From Hyaloraphidium curvatum (lineage: Eukaryota > Monoblepharomycota > Hyaloraphidiomycetes > Hyaloraphidiales > Hyaloraphidiaceae), in NCBI GenBank assembly GCA_025558095.1, contig JAIVFI010000001.1:448501-512500 (forward strand): DNA of 64,000 nt, read 5' to 3'. Of the stretch, positions 11,201-20,592 are shown piece by piece. Both the position numbers and the translations under genes were made by a program. Positions within the stretch are counted from its first letter, which is position 1. Each line of letters starts with the position of its first letter. The notes under the pieces are model-generated. The model had not been told where the DNA came from. It did not search any database and saw only the letters and a program-made list of their open reading frames with translations.

Positions 11201-11437
11201 CCGCGGCCTTTCTACATCTGCCTCACCTTCATTGCCTTCGTGCACGTCGAGAACGGGGCGACCATCCGCACCTGCGAGGCTTTCTGCGACCGCACCTCGG
11301 GCTGCAACTCTGCGACGCTCGAGAACGGGTGCTGGGCCGTCAATGCGTCCCAGTGTGCGCGGGCGGTCCCCAGCACCGGGAGCGGGCAGTCGTTCAAGGG
11401 GGACGGCTTCTGCTTGCCGTGCACCGCTGGCTGTTAG
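8212..11437 (+). CDS. Secreted mosaic wall protein: SdrD-like domain plus four hevein-like chitin-binding modules
   Basis: Seven exons (8212-8643, 8688-9143, 9224-9538, 9604-10249, 10302-10619, 10685-10962, 11027-11437) sum to exactly 952 codons. A signal peptide (MARWRPLLAAIVLLPFSLAQ) leads to two Cys-rich/Thr-rich blocks. Exon 3 is an SdrD B-like domain with a calcium-type loop, FFDVNEDGVYD. Four modules of the CBM18 (hevein) type follow, each with a CC pair, an NDGG or DDGG segment and CQRGYGKCWANV, separated by Thr-rich linkers. The last 90 residues are a separate Cys-rich domain (CEAFCDRTSGCNSATLENG). The first intron is only 44 nt, and its borders and that of intron 2 are the least certain. 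The likely role is binding chitin in or on the cell wall. Confidence 0.8.
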
Positions 11438-11640
11438 CTTTGACCACAATGCATGCACTTGGCTCGGTAATGTACCTCTGCGGGACCTGGGTCCGAGTTC
11501 ACAGCCCGCGGGAGTGCGAGGGGGGGTGCGACCGAAGGGCGGGGACCACCAACGACTGCTTCTACGGCAGCGTGAACGTCGTACAGATTCAGGAGCACAA
11601 AGGCAAGGAGCAGCAGAGTTGGCACCGGTCGCTGCGCCAT
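11434..11640 (-). CDS. Small ORF with signal-peptide-like start
   Basis: Sixty-eight residues from an ATG at 11640, beginning MAQRPVPTLLLLAFVLLNLY and followed by a short Pro-rich part with two Cys. It overlaps the stop codon of the mosaic gene on the opposite strand. It could be the first exon of a longer gene or chance; only the N-terminal hydrophobic stretch supports it. Confidence 0.25.
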   Translation of the reverse strand: MAQRPVPTLLLLAFVLLNLYDVHAAVEAVVGGPRPSVAPPLALPRAVNSDPGPAEVHYRAKCMHCGQS

Positions 11641-11652
11641 CACCCGTCTATA

Positions 11653-12128
11653 TCACTCGTTGCAGTCGCCGCTCACTCCCCCTCCCGTCGCTCTACCTCT
11701 CCACCCGGTGGCCGGCTTGGGACCCGGCAGCGCCCGCCACGCCGCCTCCGCCCGCCGCAGCATCGCATCCGCCGCCGGGTACGCAACGACGGCGAATGCG
11801 CAGACATGCGGTGCGAAAGCAAAGTACCCCGGCGCGGTTGGGAGCTGCGACGGGTTGCGGGGGAAGTGCGCCGCGGTCCTGGGCAGCCGCGGGGCCAGAG
11901 GCTCCGCGAGCAGGCCCGAGACGTGGCTCGACGATCGGATCCAGCGGCTCAAGTGCCGCACGATGACGTAGGAGCCCGCGGCATGGGCGGCGAGCAACGT
12001 GCACGCCACGGCGAAGGCCTCGCGGCGGGAGGCGGGAGGAACGAAAGGTCCCAGGGCGGCGCCGAAGAGTCTGAAGGCGACGCACGCGCAGTCGAGGAAG
12101 AGCGCCGCGGCCAGGAACGCGGCGGCCA
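11653..12128 (-). CDS. Putative multi-pass membrane protein, start not found
   Basis: The frame holds several hydrophobic segments (AFLAAALFLDCACVAF, AFAVACTLLAAHAAGSYVIV, CAFAVVAYPAADAM) typical of a small membrane protein. No in-frame ATG is present before an upstream stop, so the first exon lies upstream or the gene is broken. A possible acceptor (CGTGCGCAG) lies near 12168. The part at 11741-11797 recurs at 7748-7804. Family not recognised. Confidence 0.35.
11741..11797 (-). repeat. 57-bp segment duplicated at 7748-7804
   Basis: Source or sister copy of the fragment at 7748-7804, with one visible difference. Confidence 0.75.
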
Positions 12129-12819
12129 CCGGGCGGCCGCTGAAGCTCGTGGTGTGCTCAACAACTCTCTGCGCACGTGCTCAATAACTGCTCGCCTCGC
12201 CAATGTTCCTCCTGCTCTATGCGCTACTACTACATGTGCTCAATCTTTCGTGCGCCGCCTAGAGGTCCCGCCGCGCTCACTCGATGGTCCACGCTCGTCC
12301 GACCTGTTGCTCCTCCTAGCCTTGCGCCACGCTCTTTCGCGCATCCACACTCTCCGCCCGTCGGCTCCACTCCACTCGTCTGCCATCATCTACTAAGCTT
12401 GCTCCAGACCGCTATTCTCTCCCCCGGTGACGCTGACCGCCGCGAGACCAACGCCTCCCGGTCCCGCGGTCCCAGTTCCCCCGAGACCCCTTGCCGCTTG
12501 CACGTCAGGACCGCAATCTATCCCGAAAAGGCTATGCTCGACGTTATTTTTAGGCTTTGATCGATCTCGGGCATTTGCCCCGGACGCCGCGTCAGCCGAT
12601 CGCGGCCGCTCCCTCCCGCTCGCTGCCCCACACGCACATCCCTCCCGCCCTACAGCCCGCCAGCGCCGGCCCGCTCGCCGCCTTCAAGAACACGCCCGCG
12701 AGACCCGACCTCCAGGCCGCAGCGGCCCCGCCGACCCCCAACGCCCGTCAACAACCCCACTCACCTGTTTCCTCCTTTCCACTCCTTCCTCGTCGCCCTT
12801 CACCAACGCCGCGCCAACC
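12129..12819. other. Intergenic, nothing recognised
   Basis: Pyrimidine-rich on the plus strand towards its right end, as expected upstream of the gene beginning at 12820. No RNA gene or repeat was seen. Confidence 0.4.
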
Positions 12820-13717
12820 ATGAACGACGGCAACGCTCAACAGGTCAGTACCCTCTCGCGTGGTCCGGGTCTGGGGTCTTGGTCTACGGGGTCGCCGCCG
12901 CCGAGGTCGGGCTGCCGAGGCGCGCCGGTACGTTCCCCTGCTCCTGGGAGTTTGCGGATCTCCCCCTAGTCGACGCCGGCGTAACGGCGTGGCACCGTCT
13001 GCTGTTGGGGCGGACTGTTTCAGCCCGCGCAGATCGGTTGGCGCACTGCATGATTCCCCATACCAACCCTCCTCCGACCGTAAAACGAACCTCCAGAATG
13101 AAGTCAGCCACGCAACAGGTAGCCCCGCACGTCGCACATGCGGAAGTAATCCCACTTCGTTGACCGCCTACGAGCCCGACCTACTACGACGGCACGGGCG
13201 TGGGTGTCTTGGCCGGCTCGCTCTCCCTCCCCGTGCCCTTGCTCACTCGCGCCCGCCCCTGCAGGCGAGGGTCTCGGCCAAACCGGCCCGCGAGAGCGAC
13301 CTCGAGACGGGCAGACACACCCGCTACGACAACCACCCGATCATGCTGAGCCCGCGTACCCCGGAGCGGAACCGCCGCGAGGAGCGCCGCAAACGCCACC
13401 AGCGTCACTGGAACGAGCAGCTGTTCTGGCCGCCCGACCTCCGGCCCGCGTTCTCGATCCGGCCTTCGCCGCTCCTCAAGCCGCGGCTCTTCATCCTCGG
13501 CTTAGGCGCCCCGCGCAAGTTGGGCCAGCACCCGCCTAAGAGCGCAAGGGTGAGCGCGACGGCGGCTACGCCATGGACGTGGACGGGGAGCTGGACCCGG
13601 CGGGCGTGGGGTAAGGGGTCCGTCAGGGGGATGGCGTCCGGGGGGCGGCGTGGTGCGAGGGGAGGGATCGGGCGAGGGCGGATCGGGAGGTGCCGCGAGC
13701 TGGGCAGGCGGCGATGA
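12820..13717 (+). CDS. Hypothetical protein with a basic, Pro-rich second exon
   Basis: A tentative model: exon 1 (12820-12843) encodes MNDGNAQQ with a GTCAGT donor. A 421-nt intron ends in CCCCTGCAG at 13264, and exon 2 continues ARVSAKPARESDLETGRH and then a very basic RNRREERRKRHQRHW segment. The intron is far longer than others here and contains a dispersed-repeat copy (12909-13052). Near 13550 another frame (GERDGGYAMDVDGELD) looks more protein-like, so the 3' end may be mis-modelled or carry a one-base slip. Function unknown. Confidence 0.35.
12909..13052. repeat. Dispersed repeat, copy 2 of 3
   Basis: Best match to copy 1 at 993-1125 through the shared blocks CTGCCGAGGCGC, CCCCTGCTC, TTGGGG and CTGTTTCAGC. 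It lies inside the putative first intron of the gene at 12820. Confidence 0.5.
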
Positions 13718-14103
13718 GACTCTTTGCGGCGCTTGCGGGGACAACTGGACCTCGGCGCTGACCGCTCGGTGGTGAGCGCGGGCTCGACGTCGACTACCTA
13801 GACGGAGGGCGGGATCGGACTCGTCGGCTTCTGCTTCATGGACGTCTGGGGCATCCTAGGCATCGCAGCGGCGGGACACTGACTGTAGCCACGCCAACCT
13901 GGCGCGACTGATCTCGGCTCCTCCGACATAGAACTCTGGCGGTCGACAACGTCGGCTGCCATCACTCTCGACTTCAACCAAGCAACGCCATCAACAACGA
14001 CTTTCGCCTGTACAGGCCGCGGGGAAACGCAGCGGTGTGCGAGGTCCGCCCGGGATCCGCTTCCGCCTGTCCCAATTCGGGGGCGCAAGCCTGAACCCAT
14101 CAT

Positions 14104-14228
14104 GGGAGTTTGGCAGACCTCCTGTTACTGGGCCTTTGTGCTCAGGAGGTAAAGCGTTGACCTCGAGCAACGCGGAACGTTCGCTGTTGGGGCGCGTTGT
14201 TTTCTTCGCGCGCGGACGTCGGCAACCT
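14104..14228. repeat. Dispersed repeat, copy 3 of 3 (diverged)
   Basis: Shares GGGAGTTTG, a GACCTCC-like block, GCTGTTGGGGCG and a following GTTT...CGCGC block with copy 2, in the same order and spacing. It lacks the left end seen in copies 1 and 2. Confidence 0.35.
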
Positions 14229-14386
14229 GCTTAGATCCAACTTATATCGACCGTGCGCCTCACAATAACGGAGGTAGATAGGCGTCCCCGATCGCCGCGG
14301 GAGTCCAACGGGCACGACGCCTCCGCGGTACGCGAGTTGGCACAGATGGTCAAACACTCGAGCCGGGAACTTCCGAAGTTCGTCAT

Positions 14387-14431
14387 GTTCGTCAGTCAGT
14401 CAGTCAAGGGCTGATTGACTGACTGACGAAC
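14387..14431. repeat. Inverted repeat with GTCA-type stem
   Basis: The left arm (14387-14407) and right arm (14415-14431) are complementary over 17 bp, with a 7-nt loop (GGGCTGA) and one extra GTCA unit in the left arm. It lies about 80 bp upstream of the lectin gene. It could be a cruciform, a regulatory site or a remnant of a small element. Confidence 0.85.
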
Positions 14432-14513
14432 TTCCAAAGCCAAAAGTAGCGGCGCAGGTCCGCGGCTTAGCACAGGAAGAGGACACTTTCGCAACGAGTC
14501 AGACCGTCGCAGA

Positions 14514-15569
14514 ATGGCGTTTCGAAGCCTTGCTGTCAGCGCTCTTGCACTCGTTGCCGTCGCAGTGGCCATCGCGGCCGCGGCCCCCGTCGACCCGAAC
14601 GCAACCGTGGCCAGCGCGGTCGCCGCACCCCGTGACCAGAACGTGACCGTAAGCTCCTCGATGCAACTTTACCGGTTGACGGAATTGACCCGACTCGGTG
14701 TGGGGCGGCACCACGCAGGCGTCCGTTGTCGTGCCGCGGGCGGCTTGCGGAACGAGCGCCGGCAACTTCTGGGCGTCCTGCAGCGGCGTCTCTCTTTCAT
14801 CCGGCGGCGTTCTCTCTGCCCAATGCCGCGGGTGCGACGGTAGAAGTCGCTCTACGTCCATCAATCTCAAGATGGTGGTGCGCAACACACAGGGGCAACT
14901 ATCGTTTCCTGGTACGGGGTTCACGTCGTCGTGCTACTCCATCAGGCTCTCGGGTATGTGTATACCATCGGGAACAGACGGACGGCCCCGCCGACGAACG
15001 CACGCCACCCCAGGGACGTACATGTCTTCCACGTGCAAAGACTCCAGCAGCAGGATCTACACCAGTTCCATCAACCTCAACACAATCATCACCAACTCTT
15101 GCGGCTCCCTTCGGGGCGTCACGGGCTGCACCGCATCCGGCACGAAGTCGTCTCCGACCTGCACCACCGGCCAAACCGGCGGCTTTGCTTACAGCTGTGA
15201 CAGTTTTCAGTTTTCAGCGGCGACCGGCGTACTTCGGGCCTATTGCCGCAAATGCAACGGATCGTATCAGTGGAGCTCGATCACCCTGAATTCGATCTTG
15301 AGCAACAAGCAGGGTCAGTTTTACTTCCCAGGGGCCAGCTTCCTTAACTCGTGCAGCCAAGTGACTCTTTCCGACAGTACGTATCGCTCGGTTTGGATCC
15401 CGCACCCACGTTTCTTACCGCCCATGCAGCAACGCTCAAAGGTACATGCAGGAATTCCGACGGTGCGGCGGTGAATACGATGGTGGGGCTGAATGCCCTC
15501 ATTGGGAATTCGTGCGGCAAACTCGTGGCTGCGTCTGGCTGTTCTCTGTCGGGCTATTCTCCTCCTTAG
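14514..15569 (+). CDS. Secreted cyanovirin-N-homology (CVNH) lectin, tandem repeats
   Basis: Four exons (14514-14648, 14719-14953, 15014-15376, 15430-15569) sum to 291 codons (290 residues). After a signal peptide (MAFRSLAVSALALVAVAVAI) come repeated CVNH half-domains: Cys, then a strand reading LSAQCRGCDG, then TSINLKMVVRNTQGQLSF. The pattern recurs as LRAYCRKCNG with SSITLNSILSNKQGQFYF and as LKGTCRNSDG with MVGLNALIGNSCGKL. CVNH proteins bind mannose-rich glycans, and fungal members are well known. The introns fall at domain or repeat borders. A small CTGCTGCC/GGCAGCAG palindrome lies in the 3' flank (15639-15658). A surface or self/non-self recognition role is an inference. Confidence 0.85.
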
Positions 15570-16019
15570 TGACGGTTTTGGTTTGGGCGCTCTCAATTTG
15601 GGCGGGGTTTTTATTGTCGGGACTTCTCATTTACACGCCTGCTGCCGGCAGGCAGCAGACGCGTGGTATGGTCTAAGAGGCCGCAATTGTCACTCGGTGA
15701 TCGTTGGAATTTATCTGAAACGACAAATTCACGTCTGCTTCATGCTCACTGACTCGGTGTCCGGGTGATTGTGAACGTGTGCTGCGTTCGGACAAGGACG
15801 AGCGTGGATGAGAGTGCGCCCGCCAGATGTAGCTCTAAGAATCCGCATAGACCACCCATCACCCAGACATTTCCCAGACGGATTCCCGGCCAGGTTGTGG
15901 CCCCGCCGTGTCCCCAGGCGGTGGCCGCGCCTGCGTCGTCAGTGATCGCCCTTGGCTTTTGTCGTGGGACCGCCCCGTCAGCCATCGCTCGCCCCCGAAG
16001 CCGAAGCGTAGCGCCCAAC
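15570..16019. other. Intergenic, AT-richer
   Basis: 3' flank of the lectin gene and upstream region of the MYND remnant. Apart from the palindrome at 15639-15658 I see nothing. Confidence 0.4.
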
Positions 16020-16888
16020 ATGAACAGCGTTCTCTTCGAACCCGGCATCTTCGACGGCGACCGGACAATACGCCATCGCCAGCCGCGTGGCCGACGTTAC
16101 TTCCTTCGTTTTCGCGCCCGGCGCCCCCGCCGGCCCGAACAGCGCGCTAGCGGGGATCCTCCTGCCCTGGGAAAAGGAGCTGCTCGCGTCCCATCCCCGC
16201 GATTGCGCGATCTGCGGCGCCGGGTGGCTAGAGTCCTCGGCCCAGCCGACGGAGGACCTCGCGTAAGTTCTTCGTCGAGTCGAGGGCGTGCACGTCGGCA
16301 ATGGCCTCCAAGTTTGAGAATCCGGACGCGGTTCTTCTGGAACGGGCGCACGGGGTCGGGAAGATGCGCCTCGCCCAATGGTTCGTGCGCAAGGACCCCA
16401 ACGGCAAGCTCTCCCGGCTCGAAAGCCTGTTCGTGACGGACCTGGAGAACGCAACTTTCGATGGGGGCAAAACCGTCGTGTCGGGCCTGTACAAGGTGGA
16501 GGTGGAGCGTTCCGCAAGCGACCTTCGACCTCGCCCAGCAGCCCTTCGGACGTCGGGTGCGGGAGTGGCTCGCCAGGCTGCCCCTTCTGTGCCTGATCTG
16601 TGGCAAGCCGATTGGGAAATCTGGCCGGCATGCCGCGGCGGCGCATGCGTGCGGCAGGCACGGAAGCTCATGAAGAAGTTCTACGGAGAGCAGGACGAGG
16701 GCGGCTCCGGCTTGACCCGCGGATGCAGCCGCTGCGGGAAGCTCGGACAGAGCGTGACCGGCGGGCGCGGCGATGCGGAAGCCACGATCAGGCGCTGTGG
16801 GCGGTGCAAGTCCACGAGCTACTGCTCCGTCGAGTGCCAGGGAGCCGATTGGCCGTCGCACAAGGACAAGTGCAAGCCGAAGAACTAA
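16020..16888 (+). pseudogene. MYND zinc-finger gene with several frame breaks
   Basis: The C-terminal MYND finger is clear (CSRCGKLG, then RRCGRCKSTSYCSVECQ and SHKDKCK). An N-terminal CAICGAGW motif resembles CANCGAFG in the intact relative at 23209. Between them the protein-like sequence jumps frame at least three times: near 16268 (a TAA after DLA, with KFFVESRACTSAM continuing one base later), near 16508 (into PQATFDLAQQPFGRR) and near 16670 (back to MKKFYGEQDEGG). The beginning near 16070 may also be shifted. No intron of reasonable length repairs these. It is either a decaying paralogue or a stretch with sequencing indels. Confidence 0.6.
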
Positions 16889-17107
16889 CAGGCCGCGTGA
16901 CCAGGTTCGCGGCTGTATTCGAAGCAAATCAGCACGAAGGTCCATCAAATTCCGATCCCTCTTTCGACCACATCATGACGTCCGGGCAGACCCGATCTCC
17001 GAGTCCGCACAATTACAAAATTCCATGTTGGTACGGTCCTGTTCCCCTTGATTCCAAAGGTGATTCCTCCAATGCTTTCCTGGTATTTCCCATCCACCAC
17101 GACCCGA

Positions 17108-20068
17108 TCACGCGCTCTTCAGCTTTGCGACCAGCTCCTTGGCCAGCCCTACGACCGCAGGCACGTCCACCACCGTGTCCGAGTAGATCCTGTACAGCCA
17201 CGACGGGTCGTAGCAGCACACGTGCGGCGCCACCCAGCGCAGCCCCTGAATGCGGCGGGCGTCGTCCTCGGGGAGGTGCGTCAGGCCACCCTTGCTCGGC
17301 GGCGCGCTCTCGGGCGGCACCGTGGCTTTTTCGTCGTGGTTCTCCCACGTTCCGTAGGCGAACCCGCGCAGCTCGGCCATGCGGCGGTACACGCGGTACT
17401 CGCTCGAGTTGACGCCGTACGGGAACATCTCCAGGATCGCCGCGCGTTCCGCCAGCATCGCCAGGCCGAGCATCGAACCGTGCATCCCCACGATCAGGTC
17501 CGCAGAACGGAGCAGCGCGACGAGCTCCCTGGGCCCGTGGGTCTCGAGGGCGACCGCCTCGACCGCGTGGTCGGGGAAGGCGTCGGCCAGGCCGGCGGCC
17601 AGCACGCGCTCGTTGAGGATCAGCCGGTCCGACCTGCGGGCAAAGAGGAGCACGCGGGGCTTCGCGGGCGGCGCGGGACCGGGGTCGGCGAGCACGCGGC
17701 GGGCGAGGAACTCGGCTGCGCGCGACGCGGCGGCGGCCTTGCGAGACAGGTCGGCCGAATCATCGTCCACGGGGCGCTGCGGTGCGTACAGGCCGTAGTC
17801 GTACCACACCGTGTCGCGGCGCAGGCCGACCACGGCGTCCTTCCAGACGTGCACCGATCCATCCGCCGCGGCCGCCCGGAGCGAAAAGTCGCGGGCCTTG
17901 AACGAGGATGCGAGTACGGCAAGGTCGTCCGTGCCGGCGGATGCGGGGGGCAACTTGCGCAGCCAGTATCGCTCCAGTGCCGTGCGGCCTGAAGGATCCT
18001 CGCGATGATCTGCGGCGACAAAGTCGACGCCGTGCAGGCCGGGTTCCTCGTCGCCGAACGCATCGGGAGAAAACTCGGCGACGGTGGCCAGCAGCGGAAG
18101 CACGTCATCGTGGAGCAGGTGAAAGACGTTGGAGGGAAGGAAGCGCGAGAAGAAGTGCGTGCGGCGGTCGTGCGAAACCACACTGCCGGTCGGCACGGTC
18201 TCTTCGACACCGACCACGAACTTGAAGTTGGCGTGTCCCGCGATCGATCCGGCGTCCGTCAGGTACAGCTGTTTCGGGAGCGCTGCGGCCTTGGGCGAGA
18301 CGAGGAAGAATCCGGCGTCCTTGCTATAGTACAGGTTCTCGATCTTGCACACGGGGTTCTTTCCGTCCGCGGCGTCGACGCAGTCGACCGTGGAGGTCCC
18401 CGAAAGCTCGTCGGTCTTGGGCGGAAACGCGGCGGCGAGGTCGCTCCTGGCCAGGCGCGGCGCAGGCGTAGCCACGGGGCGGATGTCGACCCTGAACGGG
18501 ATTCGAAGGTGAGCGCGGACGGATCGGGCGGGGCGGAGGACAACCCACGTTCCCATGGTCGCGACGATGCCCATGGTGGGAGCAGCGGCAAGAGTTTGAA
18601 AAGCGCCGATGGTAGGAAGGGCAGTGCCGAGCAAGCTGGCGCGGAAATCGATCGGCGCTGCGCGGGACGAGGCGGATGGGGCACCACTCACGTGCCCATG
18701 GGGTCCATGGAGGCCGCGCCCAGGGTGTGGTCGGCGCCGAGGGTTCGGGACGCGGCCAGGGTGTGATCGGCGGCGAGCGTGCGCGCGGCGCCCAAGGTGT
18801 GGGCCGCGCCCAGGGTTCGGACGGCGCCGAGGGTGTAATCTGCTCCGAGGGTCTGCACCGCGGCAAGCGTCCGAGCAGCTCCGAGCGGGGGCGCTGCACC
18901 CAGGGTCCGAGCAATACCGAGGGTCTGCGCGTCCCCGAGGGTCTCGAGAGCACCCAGGGTCAGAGCCGCACCCAGGTACGTGCGAGCGACGTCAAGGGTG
19001 GCTTCGGTGCTGGTGCGCGTGGAATCGATCAGTATCCTGCGGGAGCAAACGGGCCGCAAATCACCCACGCGCCGAAGGTCTGGGCCGCACCCAGGATTTG
19101 AGCCGCATCAAGGGTGTATGCCGCGCCAAGGGTGTGCTCCACGCCGAGGGTGTGAGCCGTGCCGAGCGTCCGATCTGCACCAAGTGTGTGCGCAGCGCCG
19201 AGGGTGTGATCCGCACCGAGGGTCCGAGCCGCACCGACGGTCAGGACCGCGCCGGGAGTTTGAGCCGCACCAAGCGTATAAGCCGCACCGACGGTACGAT
19301 CAGCACCCAGGGTGTGAGCCGGACCCAGGGTGCGAGCGACGCCAAGGGTGGCTTCGGCACTGGCGCGGCAATCGATCAGCAGTGGCGCGAACAAAGCACA
19401 TTGACGCCACCCACGCGCCCAGGGTGTGCACTGCGCCGAGGGTTTGAGCCGCGCCAATGGTCTCGGCAGCGCCCAGCGTGCGTGCCGCGCCGAGGGTGGC
19501 ACCGAGGGTGAAATCAGCACCGAGCGTGCAACCAGCGCTGCCGCGGCGAACGATCAGCGTCCCGCTCCGGCGGGAAAGAACGGGCGGAATTACATTCCCA
19601 CGGTGGCGTCGCTGCTGGCGAGATCGGACGCCGATTCGCCGTGAGGGGTAGGCGGCGTTGGTCACGGTCTGGCCGGCCGGGCGGGCCATGCACCTACCCC
19701 GTCGGCGTGGCCTTCAGCGTGCCGGCGAGTGTGCGGGCGATCTCCAGAGTGTGATCCCACGCAATGCCGCGGCCGGCCGTATCGCCGGAGGGGGGTTCCT
19801 GGGTGGCCGGCGGGCCGAGTTCGGCGGCGGCGGCGAAGCGGACTGCCGCGTGCGCGCCCGCCCGGGCGAGTGCGGCCTCCGCGGTGCCGTTGGCGACGAA
19901 ATAAGCATTCTTCCGCACGGTTTCCAGCGCCGCCGCCGCGCCGTCGGGCGCGCGGCCGAGGTGCGGCGCGCGCCACCCGGCCGCGGCGAGGTCCGAACCG
20001 CCGGGCGCCGCGCCGCGCCCAGCGAGGACAAAGGCGAGCGGGAGGAGGGCGAGCAGGCGGAGCGCCAT
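17108..20068 (-). CDS. GT61-family glycosyltransferase with hexapeptide-repeat stalk
   Basis: Seven exons (20068-19698, 19614-19594, 19537-19415, 19359-19069, 19009-18692, 18635-18549, 18491-17108) give exactly 865 codons. All introns are phase 2, and every internal exon is a multiple of three. Residues 1-20 (MALRLLALLPLAFVLAGRGA) form a signal peptide or anchor. The internal exons encode about 45 six-residue repeats of the type T-L-G-A-x-x. The last exon is a GT61 domain (DUF563; EOGT/POMGNT2-like) with RVLLFARRSDRLILNE and DLIVGMHGSMLGLAMLAE. GT61 enzymes add xylose, arabinose or GlcNAc in the secretory pathway. The repeat part probably acts as a stem. The 21-nt microexon is the weakest element. 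Confidence 0.8.
18549..19537 (-). repeat. 18-bp coding minisatellite inside the GT61 gene
   Basis: An 18-bp unit (minus strand, ACCCTGGGTGCGGCACAC type, variable at the last six bases) is repeated head to tail within four exons. The introns that interrupt it share similar 3' ends (GATCGAT followed by CCGCGCCAG), so exon-plus-intron units were duplicated. Confidence 0.85.
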
Positions 20069-20592
20069 TCTGAGAGGTTGCCGCGGCGGATTCGGCGGGG
20101 GAAAAGGGCGGGAGGAAATGGCGCACGGGCCGGCGGGTCGTCAGCTGTCATCAGCATCGGCCGGCCGGCGTCAGCGCCGCTTTCCCGCCCGCACCTCCGA
20201 TCTCTCTTACGATACGAATCCGTCGGCCACGAAGGCAAGCCACGGACGAAGTTGGCGGAAGGGCGGAATCAATACATGGTCCGCGGAACAGAGGGCAGGA
20301 GATGGCGCCGGTCGTCGCCACATCGACCCTCCACGGAATTGCATTCAGGCGCCATCCTGCATTTACCGTTGGAGAACCCGTTCCCGCGGGGTCCTGGAAG
20401 GACGGCACCGCCTCCCTGGTCCTCTTTCCCCCGCCGTGCTAGCCTCCCATCCGGCCCCAGCAGAAGCGCGGTCCTCTGCCCTACGCATCCACGAATCCGC
20501 CATCGCAATGGACCGAGGGTCCGCTCACCCGCTCAGAGACGCAGCCCATTCTCTCTGTGTCCAACCACGAGTATCTACACGCGACTCCCGCC
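20069..20592. other. Intergenic, nothing recognised
   Basis: Upstream region of the GT61 gene and 3' flank of the protease gene, both on the minus strand. No repeat or RNA gene was seen. Confidence 0.4.

Larger units (their letters stand above)
13718..14513. other. Intergenic with repeat and palindrome
   Basis: This region holds dispersed-repeat copy 3 (14104-14228) and a 17-bp-stem inverted repeat (14387-14431). No gene was recognised. Confidence 0.5.

Noticed and set aside
12202-12261. A short signal-peptide-like ORF (MFLLLYALLLHVLN) on the plus strand
   Set aside because: Stops after 19 residues with no convincing donor.
16260-16275. Programmed +1 frameshift at GCG-TAA-G in the MYND gene
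   Set aside because: Several other frame breaks follow in the same gene and shift in different directions, which fits decay or error better than one recoding site.
16266-16287. A 22-nt intron (GTAAGT...TCGAG) in the broken MYND gene, and a similar 22-nt candidate in the F-box gene near 25155
   Set aside because: Far below the shortest supported intron here (about 34-41 nt). In the MYND gene the removed bases encode a plausible continuation one base out of frame.
18549-19537. Classical left-handed beta-helix hexapeptide repeats
   Set aside because: The period is six, but the residue four after the Leu is rarely Ser, Thr, Ala or Val, so the standard pattern is not met.
18549-19537. CRISPR array
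   Set aside because: The 18-bp units are contiguous, coding and without spacers; the host is a eukaryote.
19698-20068. Similarity of the GT61 N-terminus to the glycosyltransferase at 5957 (PHLGR and PHIGR regions)
   Set aside because: The match is short and Ala-rich, with no shared catalytic motif; probably compositional.
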